Below are positions 7,540-15,578 of a DNA stretch of 34,903 nt, piece by piece. The stretch lies in contig JAADHQ010000094.1 of the NCBI GenBank assembly GCA_013151795.1, positions 1-34,903 on the forward strand, given 5' to 3'. The DNA is from Gammaproteobacteria bacterium. Lineage in GTDB: Bacteria; Pseudomonadota; Gammaproteobacteria; JAADHQ01. The position numbers were made by a program, and so were the translations under genes. Each line of letters begins with the position of its first letter. The stretch's first letter is position 1. The notes under the pieces are model-generated. The model was not told the origin of the DNA, searched no databases, and was given only the letters and a program-made list of their open reading frames with translations.

Positions 7540-10038
7540 CTATAATTCGCGCTTGACTTCAATACGCTCGAAGACTTCGATCTGATCACCGGCTAGTATG
7601 TCATTGTAATTCTTCACGCCAATACCACACTCAACACCGGACTTGACTTCATTGGCGTCGTCTTTAAAGCGGCGCAATGACTCCAGCTCACCTTCATAGA
7701 TAACAACATTATCACGCAAGACACGGATAGGGTTATCACGTTTTACCGTACCTTCTGTAACCAGACAGCCAGCAATCGCACCAAGAACAGAAGAACGAAA
7801 CACATCACGAACTTCGGCAAGTCCCACTATTTCTTCCTTGAATGCAGGAGCTAACATACCGGTTAACGCGCCTTTCACTTCATCAATCAAATCATAAATA
7901 ATACTGAAATAATGAAGATCAACACTTTCATCCTCTATCATTCTTTTAGCTGAAACGTCTGCACGAACATTAAAACCGAACATCACTGCTCCGGAGGCCG
8001 TTGCAAGGTTAACGTCAGATTCATTAATGCCACCAACACCTGTTGCGACGATATTCACTTTTACTTCATCAGTCGATAATTCAAGTAATGAGCTGGATAT
8101 GGCTTCAAGAGACCCTTGTACGTCTGCCTTGATCATGACATTAAGCGTACTAACGTCACCACTTTCCATTTGCGAGAACATATTATCCAGTTTGGCTTTC
8201 TGCTGATTAGCCATTTTAGTTTCACGCGTTCGGGTAGTACGTATTGAAGCTACTTCACGGGCTTTACGTTCATCCGATACCACCAGCGCTTCATCACCAG
8301 CTGCTGGCGTACCTGACAAGCCCAATACTTCTACCGGGATAGATGGGCCAGCTTCCGTAATAGAATGACCATTTTCATCAATAATTGCACGAATGCGTCC
8401 ATACTCACTTCCAGCTATTAATATATCACCCTTACGTAAAGTGCCTTGCTGTACAAGAATGGTCGCAACGGAACCCCTGCCTTTATCAAGGCGTGATTCA
8501 ACAACCACTCCTTTTGCAGTCGAGTCTACTGGTGCTTTTAATTCCATCACTTCAGCTTGCAACAAGATCGCCTCAAGCAATGTGTCAACACCCTCACCTG
8601 TGTGGGCAGATACGTTCACAAATATAACATCACCACCCCAGTCTTCAGGAACAACTTCTTCCTGTGACAATTCCTGCTTCACCCTGTCTGGCGCTGCATC
8701 TTCCTTATCTATTTTGTTAATAGCAATAATAATAGGTACGCCACCCGCGCGCGCATGCTGTATAGACTCTTTGGTCTGAGGCATAACTCCATCATCGGCT
8801 GCGACAACAATAATAACAATATCAGTAGACTTGGCACCACGTGCGCGCATGGCTGTAAATGCAGCATGGCCCGGTGTATCAAGGAAGGTAATCATGCCCT
8901 TATCTGTTTCGACATGATAAGCGCCAATGTGCTGTGTAATGCCGCCGGCCTCACCTGAAGCAACACGACTTTCACGAATATAATCAAGCAATGAAGTTTT
9001 ACCGTGATCTACATGACCCATAATAGTCACAACAGGGGCGCGCGGCAAAAGCGGTGCATCTGTTTCTTCTACGGTTATCAGCTCTTCTTCAATTGCATCG
9101 TCACAGATCAACTTAACTGTATGACCCATTTCTTCAACAACGATTGTTGCAGTTTCCTGATCAAGCACCTGATTAATAGTAACCATGCTGCCCAGGTTCA
9201 TCATAACTTTAATTACTTCTGCGGCTTTGACAGACATTTTCTGAGCAAGGTCAGCGACAGTAATGGATTCAGGTAATCCTACCTCACGAATAACAGGAGC
9301 TACCGGCTTCTCAAAACCATGTTCGGTTGTTTGTGATGCTACGTTACGAATCTTGCCTTTTTTCTTACGGCGGCCACTTTTGTTCTCTGAAACGTGAAGT
9401 TCCTTACGTCCATAACGTGTAGATTTACCTTCTTTACGTTTGGATTTTTTATCTGGACGTTTATCACTTTTGCCGTCTTCAACTCGTGAAGCATCTGCCT
9501 TGGCATTTTTCATATCCTTACGAAGTTTTTCTGCCTCTTCCGCTTTCTTGCGTGCCTCTTCTTCCGCTTGTTTAAGCGCATCTTCCTCGGCTTTTTTCTT
9601 TTCTTCAGCTTCACTTTTTAAACGTACATCTTCTTCCTTACGTTTTGCTTCCGCATCTATAATAGCCTGCTCAGCTGCTAACTGCTCTGCCTCTTCAATT
9701 TTTTTGGCCTCTTCAGCTTCAACAACATCAGAACGTTTGACATAAGTACGTTTCTTGCGCACCTCAACGTTAACGGTCTTGTTTTTTCCATGAGTGCCTG
9801 TAACCCGTAGTTCACTTCGTGTTTTACGTCGAAGCGTTATTTTCCTGGGGCCTTCATCTTTCGCTTCAGTTTTACCATGACTAAGACGCAAATGATCCAG
9901 TAACTGCATCTTCTGCTTGTCTGTAATCAAGTCGTCATCCTTTTTAAAGTCCAGACCTGCTTCACCTAATTGCACAAGCAGTCTGTCCGCTGGAACGCCA
10001 ACGACTTCAGCAAATTGCTTTACTGTTACATCTGACAT
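7540..10038 (-). CDS. infB: Translation initiation factor IF-2
   Basis: A GTPase that brings initiator fMet-tRNA to the 30S P site and promotes subunit joining. The 832 residues are organised as an N-terminal IF2N domain (1-50), a basic [14 protein letters not shown] segment, a long charged Glu/Lys/Ala coiled region (about 108-215), a second IF2N-like domain (about 252-305), and then the G domain. G motifs: GHVDHGKT at 341-348, DTPGH at 387-391, NKID at 441-444. Domains II-IV follow to the C-terminus, which ends in the initiator-binding barrel. The start has GGAGAAG upstream and lies 18 bp past nusA. The initiator tRNA gene belongs to the same neighbourhood (13354-13430). Confidence 0.98.
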   Translation of the reverse strand: MSDVTVKQFAEVVGVPADRLLVQLGEAGLDFKKDDDLITDKQKMQLLDHLRLSHGKTEAKDEGPRKITLRRKTRSELRVTGTHGKNKTVNVEVRKKRTYVKRSDVVEAEEAKKIEEAEQLAAEQAIIDAEAKRKEEDVRLKSEAEEKKKAEEDALKQAEEEARKKAEEAEKLRKDMKNAKADASRVEDGKSDKRPDKKSKRKEGKSTRYGRKELHVSENKSGRRKKKGKIRNVASQTTEHGFEKPVAPVIREVGLPESITVADLAQKMSVKAAEVIKVMMNLGSMVTINQVLDQETATIVVEEMGHTVKLICDDAIEEELITVEETDAPLLPRAPVVTIMGHVDHGKTSLLDYIRESRVASGEAGGITQHIGAYHVETDKGMITFLDTPGHAAFTAMRARGAKSTDIVIIVVAADDGVMPQTKESIQHARAGGVPIIIAINKIDKEDAAPDRVKQELSQEEVVPEDWGGDVIFVNVSAHTGEGVDTLLEAILLQAEVMELKAPVDSTAKGVVVESRLDKGRGSVATILVQQGTLRKGDILIAGSEYGRIRAIIDENGHSITEAGPSIPVEVLGLSGTPAAGDEALVVSDERKAREVASIRTTRTRETKMANQQKAKLDNMFSQMESGDVSTLNVMIKADVQGSLEAISSSLLELSTDEVKVNIVATGVGGINESDVNLATASGAVMFGFNVRADVSAKRMIEDESVDLHYFSIIYDLIDEVKGALTGMLAPAFKEEIVGLAEVRDVFRSSVLGAIAGCLVTEGTVKRDNPIRVLRDNVVIYEGELESLRRFKDDANEVKSGVECGIGVKNYNDILAGDQIEVFERIEVKREL

Positions 10039-10056
10039 CTAAATCTTCTCCGGTAA

Positions 10057-11553
10057 TTAACCTTGCTCTTCTTCAAACCAATGCGCACGTGCAGCCATAA
10101 TCAGCTTACCCGCACTCTCTTCATCCATTTCCTTGATCTCTATCAGCTCATCAACTGCCAGCTCTGCAAGATCATCAAGTGTATTCACTTTTTTCGCAGC
10201 CAGTGCGCCAATCAATTCATCCGTCATTCCATCCAGATCAATCAGTGCTTGATCCATTTCTGCAGGATCAACACTTTCTTCATCAACAATGGCTCGTGTT
10301 AGTAACACATCTCGCGCACGACCGCGTAATTCTTCGACCATATCTTCGTCAAATTCTTCAATTTCCAATAACTCACTGGCAGGCACATAAGCGACTTCAT
10401 CAACAGATGAAAAACCTTCCTGCGCAAGAATTACAGCAATTTCTTCGTCAACATCCAGTTGCTCCATGAAACGTTTTACTATTTCCTCTTGCTCACCTTC
10501 TGTTTTCTCATCAGCCTGTGATTCACTCATCACATTGAGTCTCCAGCCTGTTAGCTCACTGGCCAGTTTTACGTTTTGACCGCCACGACCAATAGCCTGG
10601 GATAATTGTTCATCACTCACTGCAATGTCCATGCTTTCAGATTCTTCATCAACAACAATAGACACTACTTCTGCCGGTGACATGGCATTAATAACAAACT
10701 GAGCCGGATTTTCATCCCATAAGATTATATCTACACGTTCGCTGGATAATTCGTTTGAAACAGTCTGTACGCGCGAACCACGCATACCAACACAGGCACC
10801 GATAGGATCAATCCTCGGGTCATTAGACTTGACTGCAATTTTTGCTCGCAAACCCGGGTCACGTGATGCACCAAGTATTTCAATAAGATCCTGCCCTACT
10901 TCCGGAACTTCAAGTTTAAATAACTCAAGCAAAAACTCGGGCATGGTACGGCTAACAAATAATTGCGGGCCTCGAGGCTCACTTCTAACATCGAACAAAT
11001 AACCACGTACGCGATCACCTGATCTCAGGGCTTCGCGTGGGATCAGATGCTCACGGGAAATCAGCGCTTCAACATTTCCGCCGAGATCAATAAAAACATT
11101 ACCACGTTCGACTCGTTTAACTATACCGCTGATCAGCTCACCAATACGGTCTTTATAGGCATCTACAACTTGTACACGTTCAGCTTCCCGTACCTTTTGT
11201 ACTATAACCTGTTTTGCGGTTTGCGCTGCGATTCTACCAAAGGCAACGGAGTCCATTTCTTCTTCGTAAAAGTCATCTATCTGCATATCTGCATCATCAT
11301 ACTGCGCAGCACTCAGGGTCATCTGTCGTTGCGGAAACTCCATTTCATCATCATCAGCAATAATCTGCCAACGCCTGAAAGTTTCATAGTCACCTGTTTT
11401 GCGATCAATAGCGACGCGTGCATCAATGTCTCCGCTATGTTTCTTTCTGGCAACTGAAGCCAATGCGGCTTCTATGGCTTCAAAGATAACATCCTTCGCC
11501 ACGCCCTTTTCATTCGATACTGTGTCAACAACTAATAATATCTCTTTGTTCAT
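10057..11553 (-). CDS. nusA: Transcription termination/antitermination factor NusA
   Basis: Binds RNA polymerase and nascent RNA, modulating pausing, termination and rRNA antitermination. The 498 residues (495 in E. coli) comprise an N-terminal polymerase-binding domain (1-130), S1 (about 138-200), KH1 with GMRG at 256-259, KH2 with GRGG at 322-325, and two acidic C-terminal repeats (about 360-495, with matching EEFDEDMVEELR-type and LAELAVDELIEI segments). The two repeats are typical of gammaproteobacteria. AGGA precedes the ATG by nine bases. It follows rimP by 29 bp. In E. coli NusA controls its own operon through leader structures; the hairpin ahead of rimP here could play a like role. 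Confidence 0.98.
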   Translation of the reverse strand: MNKEILLVVDTVSNEKGVAKDVIFEAIEAALASVARKKHSGDIDARVAIDRKTGDYETFRRWQIIADDDEMEFPQRQMTLSAAQYDDADMQIDDFYEEEMDSVAFGRIAAQTAKQVIVQKVREAERVQVVDAYKDRIGELISGIVKRVERGNVFIDLGGNVEALISREHLIPREALRSGDRVRGYLFDVRSEPRGPQLFVSRTMPEFLLELFKLEVPEVGQDLIEILGASRDPGLRAKIAVKSNDPRIDPIGACVGMRGSRVQTVSNELSSERVDIILWDENPAQFVINAMSPAEVVSIVVDEESESMDIAVSDEQLSQAIGRGGQNVKLASELTGWRLNVMSESQADEKTEGEQEEIVKRFMEQLDVDEEIAVILAQEGFSSVDEVAYVPASELLEIEEFDEDMVEELRGRARDVLLTRAIVDEESVDPAEMDQALIDLDGMTDELIGALAAKKVNTLDDLAELAVDELIEIKEMDEESAGKLIMAARAHWFEEEQG

Positions 11554-11582
11554 TTCATCAGTTCCTAAGCTTGATAGCAGCC

Positions 11583-12038
11583 CTAAAATTCCGGGACCAG
11601 CCTCGCTTGATCAATATTTGCCAGCGATATACGAATCTCCTGGCCATCCTGTTCTATTACAACTTCTTCTTCCTGCAAACCTTGCAACAAACCTTTAAAC
11701 TTTTTCCTGCCATCAATAGCAGACACCAGTTTTATTTTGACCCGCTGCCCTGCAAATCGGTCAAAGTCACTGGCCTTAAACAATAGCCTATCCATACCGG
11801 GCGATGAGATTTCAAGATCATAGTTACCCGCGATAGGGTCTTCTACATCCAGCACACCACTCAGCTGATGACTCACCGCACGGCAATCATCCAGAACAAT
11901 ACCTTGTTCTTTATCAATATAAATACGTAACAAGCCTGACTTGTCACGCATCATATATTCTATACCTACCAGCTCATAACCCAGTGAAGAAACAACGTCT
12001 TCAACAATTTGCTGTAATTTTTCAGGCACATGCCGCAT
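11583..12038 (-). CDS. rimP: Ribosome maturation factor RimP
   Basis: Helps assemble the 30S subunit. With the ATG at 12038 it has 151 residues, matching E. coli RimP (about 150), and starts MRHVPEKLQQIVEDVVSSLG, which aligns with the family N-terminus. The frame extends upstream to 12083, but those 15 extra codons run through a perfect 24-bp palindrome and have no family counterpart, so I reject the longer start. Hallmarks are GYELVGIEYM, LRIYIDKEQGIVLDDC, VLDVEDPI and LEISSPGMDRLLF. First gene of the nusA operon, with its own promoter at 12115-12143 and only a weak ribosome-binding site. Confidence 0.95.
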   Translation of the reverse strand: MRHVPEKLQQIVEDVVSSLGYELVGIEYMMRDKSGLLRIYIDKEQGIVLDDCRAVSHQLSGVLDVEDPIAGNYDLEISSPGMDRLLFKASDFDRFAGQRVKIKLVSAIDGRKKFKGLLQGLQEEEVVIEQDGQEIRISLANIDQARLVPEF

Positions 12039-12052
12039 AAATTCTCTGCCGT

Positions 12053-12085
12053 TTAAACTAAAAGTGGGCCTCATGAGGCCCACTT
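12053..12085 (-). promoter_or_regulatory. Leader hairpin between the rimP promoter and start codon (possible attenuator)
   Basis: AAGTGGGCCTCA and its exact reverse complement form a perfect 24-bp palindrome (12062-12085). On the minus strand it is followed by TTTTAGTTT. It lies about 22 nt after the predicted transcription start and about 23 nt before the rimP ATG. The U tract is interrupted, so it may be a partial terminator or attenuator, or the end of upstream transcripts. Confidence 0.55.
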
Positions 12086-12114
12086 CCTAAAACACTTTGT
12101 AAATCCAGACGGGC

Positions 12115-12143
12115 ATTATAACCGCAAAATTTAATTTATCCAA
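12115..12143 (-). promoter_or_regulatory. Likely sigma70 promoter of the rimP-nusA-infB operon
   Basis: On the minus strand TTGGAT, a 17-bp spacer and a perfect TATAAT give a start near 12108 and a 70-nt leader that contains the palindrome at 12062-12085. The rest of the 12144-12354 gap is AT-rich and I see no gene in it. Confidence 0.6.
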
Positions 12144-12354
12144 TAGGTTATTGAAATTAATGCCAATAATGACATTGCCTTAAAATAAATCTTTGCATGC
12201 GCCTTCTATTTGTATCAAATAATTCTTTCACAAATATAATTAACACGTTTATTCCATTTTTTTCAATCACTTAACCTGGGTTTTTCAAAGTCACATCACT
12301 ATCCGGATTGCGCTTAAAAAATACTACTGCTCATATATCTACAACAAAACACGC

Positions 12355-13065
12355 CTATGGACTCCAGGGCATCATTCTGCGCACACCCGCCATAGCAGGA
12401 GAAACATTACGCGAAAGAATATTCATATCCCTTGCCACATAACCCAGATCCCCTCTCATGGCACCTATATCTGCAGACATATTTTTCATGTTGACCGCCA
12501 TGGTACGTGTATCTTCACTCATGCTGGTCATCGCCTTTTCCATTACCTGTACTGTATAAAACATATAAATGACGGCGAAAATCGCAACTGCAATACCAGG
12601 TATGGCAATAAGGCGCGTATTGCGCATTTTCTGTTCCTGAATCTTGTTTAGATGCTTCAGTTTTTGCTCTTGCAGATGTTCCTGCTCGTGAGCCTGTTCC
12701 TGAATTAATTTATGATCCAGTAATATTGACTCGCTTAATTTTGACAGTATCTCGTCATTACGCTGGTCACGTTGCTGCGTTACATCTTTTGTATTAGAGA
12801 ATGCCTGATCCAGCCCTTCTATCAATTCAGACATCTGCTTCCGATACGTTTTTTCACGTTTTCCTGATTCTTTATGAACCTCTTCAAAACCCTTGTTAAC
12901 GTTGCTAACCAGGGCCTCTAACTGCTTGTCACGGCTTTGCCTGTCTTGCTTCAACTCTTCCAGGACAGATATTATCTTTGTATCTCCCTCCTGAATCGGA
13001 GTGCTTTTTACTGCTGCCTTCTTCTTAACAGTAGTTTTTTTCTTACCTGGAGTTGTATCAGCCAT
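12355..13065 (-). CDS. Unrecognised coiled-coil protein with one membrane segment
   Basis: I do not recognise a named family. From the ATG at 13065 (AAGGA eight bases upstream) it has 236 residues; an in-frame start at 13107 would add 14. Regions: a Lys/Thr-rich basic N-terminus (about 1-25), a long charged helical stretch (about 27-150) rich in Glu, Lys and Gln and likely to be coiled coil, one hydrophobic segment LIAIPGIAVAIFAVIYMF (about 152-170), then a Met-rich tail with heptad-like MAVNMKNMSADIGAMRGD repeats ending NVSPAMAGVRRMMPWSP. No signal peptide is seen, so the long coiled part is probably cytoplasmic and the Met-rich tail periplasmic. It lies between the initiator tRNA and rimP, where many relatives have no gene. 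No catalytic motif is visible, and a structural or scaffolding role is only a guess. Confidence 0.8.
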   Translation of the reverse strand: MADTTPGKKKTTVKKKAAVKSTPIQEGDTKIISVLEELKQDRQSRDKQLEALVSNVNKGFEEVHKESGKREKTYRKQMSELIEGLDQAFSNTKDVTQQRDQRNDEILSKLSESILLDHKLIQEQAHEQEHLQEQKLKHLNKIQEQKMRNTRLIAIPGIAVAIFAVIYMFYTVQVMEKAMTSMSEDTRTMAVNMKNMSADIGAMRGDLGYVARDMNILSRNVSPAMAGVRRMMPWSP

Positions 13066-13313
13066 AACATTTTTCCTTGTTTTTTCGTAAAAACGTTGCC
13101 TAAGCATTAATATGGTCGCTATATTACACTATTACTATTTTATAATATATTCATTAGTGGGCTAATAACTTCAAATAAAGAAAAAAAGATATGCCAGCTT
13201 AATAAAAACAGATTTATGTAAAATATCAACTGAAATCGTCAACATTTACATTATAGATGTCTGGCATAAAGCTTTTTAAGTGCCTGACTGCGAATTACAT
13301 TTTTGACGGGCAC
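13066..13313. other. AT-rich intergenic region with no gene seen
   Basis: The stretch between the coiled-coil gene and the tRNA terminator has no credible reading frame. It contains a separated inverted octamer, TATGCCAG (13190-13197) and CTGGCATA (13261-13268), and AT-rich promoter-like segments on the minus strand, for example TTGAAG followed about 19 bp later by TATATT. None is strong enough to name. Confidence 0.4.
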
Positions 13314-13339
13314 AAAAAAACCAGACAAAGTTTGCCTGG
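13314..13339 (-). terminator. Terminator of the initiator tRNA gene
   Basis: On the minus strand CCAGGCA and TGTCTGG pair around AACTT, with one G-U wobble, and are followed directly by seven T. It lies 14 bp past the tRNA 3' end, so the tRNA is probably a single-gene transcript rather than the head of the nusA operon. Confidence 0.8.
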
Positions 13340-13353
13340 CTTTATATTGAATT

Positions 13354-13430
13354 TGGTAGCGGGGACAGGATTCGAACCTGTGACCTTCGGGTTATGAGCC
13401 CGACGAGCTGCCAGACTGCTCCACCCCGCA
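13354..13430 (-). tRNA. Initiator tRNA-fMet (CAT)
   Basis: A 77-nt cloverleaf with encoded CCA. The anticodon loop is CTCATAA on a stem with three consecutive G-C pairs (GGG/CCC), and position 11-24 is A-U: both marks of bacterial initiator tRNA. The acceptor reads TGCGGGG against CCCCGCT, so position 1-72 is a U-U mismatch rather than the usual C-A. T-stem ACAGG/CCTGT and D-stem GAGC/GCTC are intact. In E. coli an initiator tRNA gene (metY) heads the nusA operon; here it is in the same neighbourhood but separated by a terminator and the coiled-coil gene. Confidence 0.96.
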
Positions 13431-13444
13431 TCAACGTGGAGCGA

Positions 13445-13473
13445 ATAGTACAGTGGCTGAAATGGTTTATCAA
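13445..13473 (-). promoter_or_regulatory. Sigma70 promoter of the initiator tRNA
   Basis: On the minus strand TTGATA, a 17-bp spacer and TACTAT set a transcription start near 13438, about 8 nt before the mature tRNA 5' end. Confidence 0.7.
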
Positions 13474-13495
13474 GAGTTTGCAAAAAATAACGCAC

Positions 13496-13529
13496 AAAAA
13501 AAAGCAGGTATCCGAAGATACCTGCTTTT
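13496..13529 (-). terminator. Terminator of the DsrE-family lipoprotein gene
   Basis: GCAGGTATC and GATACCTGC form a perfect 9-bp stem (13504-13525). On the minus strand the loop is TTCG, the very stable UUCG tetraloop, followed by an unbroken T run. T residues on the other side make it potentially bidirectional. It lies 30 bp past the stop and 23 bp before the tRNA promoter. Confidence 0.9.
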
Positions 13530-13555
13530 ATAAGGTTTAACTTTAAGTCTTAAAA

Positions 13556-14011
13556 TTAAGGCTTAACGTATAAGTAACCTTTCTGCTGCAGGTCAGCAAC
13601 TTCAGCAACACCTGATGGGATAACCTTGGCATTCAGATTGATCTTATTTTTGTTAATCTTTTTACCACGGATAGTGTTAGCACAGATTGTGAACTTAACA
13701 CCACGGTTAGCCAGTTTCTGGATTGTAGAATCGAAAGAGTGACCTTTCTTGTCTTTAGATCCGTCAACCATTGCAAATGCACCACTTGAGTGTGTTACAA
13801 CGATGATTTCAGCGTTTTTGTCGCCTAATGCATTCAAATGGTTTTTAACATTACGTAAAGCACCATATGCAGTTTGTAGATTATTTACATGGTAAACAAC
13901 TTTCTGTTGGAAATAACCGTTTTTAGCTGGTTTCAGTTCTTGACCGCCACCACAACCTACGAGTGCAGTACTAATTACAACCGCAGCTGCAATTGCTGTT
14001 AATTTCTTCAT
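13556..14011 (-). CDS. DsrE/DsrF-family lipoprotein
   Basis: The 151-residue precursor has a short signal peptide ending in the lipobox LVGC, with lipidated Cys20. Gly at +2 suggests the outer membrane under the usual sorting rule. The mature domain matches the DsrE/DsrF-like superfamily: KVVYHVNN at 37-44, NHLNALGDKNAEIIVVTHSSG, then RGVKFTICANTIRG with Cys110 in the position conserved in the family, and the closing VIPSGVAEVADLQQKGYLYV. DsrE-type proteins take part in sulfur transfer or bind small molecules; Cys110 is the only Cys of the mature domain apart from the lipid anchor, so a sulfur-relay role is possible but unproven. It has a very strong AGGAGG site, a sigma54-type promoter at 14065-14080 and its own terminator. 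It lies directly downstream of an NtrC-type regulator gene that probably controls it. Confidence 0.88.
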   Translation of the reverse strand: MKKLTAIAAAVVISTALVGCGGGQELKPAKNGYFQQKVVYHVNNLQTAYGALRNVKNHLNALGDKNAEIIVVTHSSGAFAMVDGSKDKKGHSFDSTIQKLANRGVKFTICANTIRGKKINKNKINLNAKVIPSGVAEVADLQQKGYLYVKP

Positions 14012-14064
14012 ATATGACTCCTCCTAACAGGATTTAATTTTTTTTAAATTACACGTATATAAAT

Positions 14065-14080
14065 AGCAAACATCGTTCCA
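14065..14080 (-). promoter_or_regulatory. Probable sigma54 (-24/-12) promoter of the DsrE-family lipoprotein gene
   Basis: The minus strand reads TGGAACGATGTTTGCT. Compared with the consensus TGGCACG-N4-TTGCW, only one base differs (A for C at the fourth position), and the invariant GG and GC are exactly ten bases apart. The predicted start is near 14054, giving a 43-nt leader that ends in the AGGAGG site. The neighbouring gene encodes a sigma54 activator, which fits. No comparable sigma70 pair is as good here. Confidence 0.72.
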
Positions 14081-14111
14081 TATGTACAAGCTTTTTTATT
14101 ACACATAGAGA

Positions 14112-14180
14112 TCAATAACTTATTGAATTTAATAATATTAACCATTAATTAAATACGATTAAATTAGATGCATATTGCAT
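14112..14180. promoter_or_regulatory. Two dyads upstream of the sigma54 promoter (candidate activator sites)
   Basis: TCAATAA-C-TTATTGA (14112-14126) is a perfect 15-bp dyad centred about 65 bp before the predicted start, and ATGCA-TAT-TGCAT (14168-14180) is a perfect 13-bp dyad centred about 120 bp before it. NtrC-type activators commonly bind dyads some 80-150 bp upstream. The region is AT-rich, so chance dyads are possible. Confidence 0.35.
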
Positions 14181-14213
14181 TATATGATTTTATAAACAAC
14201 GCAAAATACAACA

Positions 14214-15578
14214 CTATTTTGTTTCATTAAAGCGTCGCAGCTTTCTCCACAACGTTGTCTTGTCAATACCGAGTATATTTGCAGCTTTTGTTTTCTTTCC
14301 ATCGGAGTATTCGAGTACATGTTCAATGTATTCTTTTTCAAGCTTTTCTAATGACGGAAATTCATCGTCTGAAAACTGAACGCCGGTATTAACCGGAACA
14401 CTGTCCTGCAACCCTACTGACTCTGGCCAGCACAATATGGGACTTTCAGACAATATTACGCAACGCTCTACAACATTACGTAATTCTCGTATATTGCCAG
14501 GCCATCCTGAAGCAAACAGATTTTGCATAGAGACCGTATCAAAGCCTTTTACTTGACGTTGATAGCGATCAGCATATTCTGTAACAAAATGCTCTACCAG
14601 TGACGGTATGTCATCTCTGCGTTCACTTAAGGAGGGAACATGAATATTCACCACATTTAACCGGTGATAAAAATCATGCCTGAACTCACCTTTTTCGACC
14701 ATGGTTTCGAGATCACGATTACTGGCAGCGATAATTCGTAAATCAATTGACACAGGCGTCGTGCTGCCAACGCGCGTGATAGCCTGACTCTCGATCGCGC
14801 GCATCAATTTCATTTGCATTGAATCGGTTATATTGCATATTTCATCCAGAAACAGAGTACCACCACTTGCCTGTTCCATCAGGCCACGTTTTCTTTGTGT
14901 CGCACCTGTAAATGCCCCCTTTTCATGGCCAAACAATTCACTCTCAAGTAATGTTTCTGTCAATGCTCCACAATCTATAACAACAAAGGGAGCGTCTTTT
15001 CTTGGACTATAATCATGTAAAGCACGCGCAACCAGTTCTTTCCCTGTTCCTGAGTCACCGGTGATAATGACATTACAACTAACCGTAGCCACTTTTTCCA
15101 CTTTGGTAAAAAGACTCTTCATAACAGGAGTATCGCCAATCATACCAAAACGGTTACGACTGCTTTGAAGCCGTTTTTTTAATAACTCGTTTTCTTCCTT
15201 AAGTTTAAATGTGTTCAGACTTCGATCAATAATCAATTTCAGTTCTTCAAAATCAAACGGTTTTTTTATGAAATCCGTTGCACCCAGTTTCATTGCCTCT
15301 ACAGCATTTTCAACTGATGAATAGCCCGTCATGACCAGAACAGGCACATCTTTATCAATACTGCGAATATGTTTAAGTAATTCAAAACCACTCATCTCTG
15401 GCATACGCAGATCAGTAACGATTAATCCTGCTCCATTTTTTTCAAACTCTTCAAGGCATAATTTTGCTGACTGAAACACATTGCAGCTATAACCTACCCT
15501 GTCACAATTCCTGTGCATGACTGAGCAAGTAACCGAGTCATCATCTACAAATAATATTTTTAAATCTTCAGTTCGCAT
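14214..15578 (-). CDS. NtrC-family sigma54-dependent response regulator
   Basis: A 454-residue activator that, when phosphorylated, uses ATP to open sigma54 promoters. Domains: receiver (about 6-118) with acidic VDDD at 11-14, phospho-acceptor Asp56 in IVTDLRMP and Lys106 in KKPF; AAA+ core (about 145-385) with Walker A GDSGTGKE at 174-181, the sigma54-contacting GAFTGA at 221-226, Walker B TLFLDE ending at Glu246, and the arginine region GEFRHDFYHRLN; and a Fis-type helix-turn-helix (about 425-450, KAANILGIDKTTLWRKL). All key residues are present. It starts 11 bp inside the end of the kinase gene, with GAGG six bases upstream, so the two are translationally linked. Its likely target is the adjacent lipoprotein gene. 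Confidence 0.96.
   Translation of the reverse strand: MRTEDLKILFVDDDSVTCSVMHRNCDRVGYSCNVFQSAKLCLEEFEKNGAGLIVTDLRMPEMSGFELLKHIRSIDKDVPVLVMTGYSSVENAVEAMKLGATDFIKKPFDFEELKLIIDRSLNTFKLKEENELLKKRLQSSRNRFGMIGDTPVMKSLFTKVEKVATVSCNVIITGDSGTGKELVARALHDYSPRKDAPFVVIDCGALTETLLESELFGHEKGAFTGATQRKRGLMEQASGGTLFLDEICNITDSMQMKLMRAIESQAITRVGSTTPVSIDLRIIAASNRDLETMVEKGEFRHDFYHRLNVVNIHVPSLSERRDDIPSLVEHFVTEYADRYQRQVKGFDTVSMQNLFASGWPGNIRELRNVVERCVILSESPILCWPESVGLQDSVPVNTGVQFSDDEFPSLEKLEKEYIEHVLEYSDGKKTKAANILGIDKTTLWRKLRRFNETK

Noticed and set aside
9440-9745. Plus-strand Ser/Ala/Phe-rich frame of 101 codons
   Set aside because: It is the antisense shadow of the Glu/Lys/Ala coiled segment of infB.
12039-12083. Extended N-terminus for RimP
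   Set aside because: It would translate the perfect leader palindrome, and family length and alignment favour the ATG at 12038.
13190-13268. Separated TATGCCAG/CTGGCATA inverted repeat
   Set aside because: Eight bases with a 63-bp loop in AT-rich DNA can arise by chance, and no associated signal was found.
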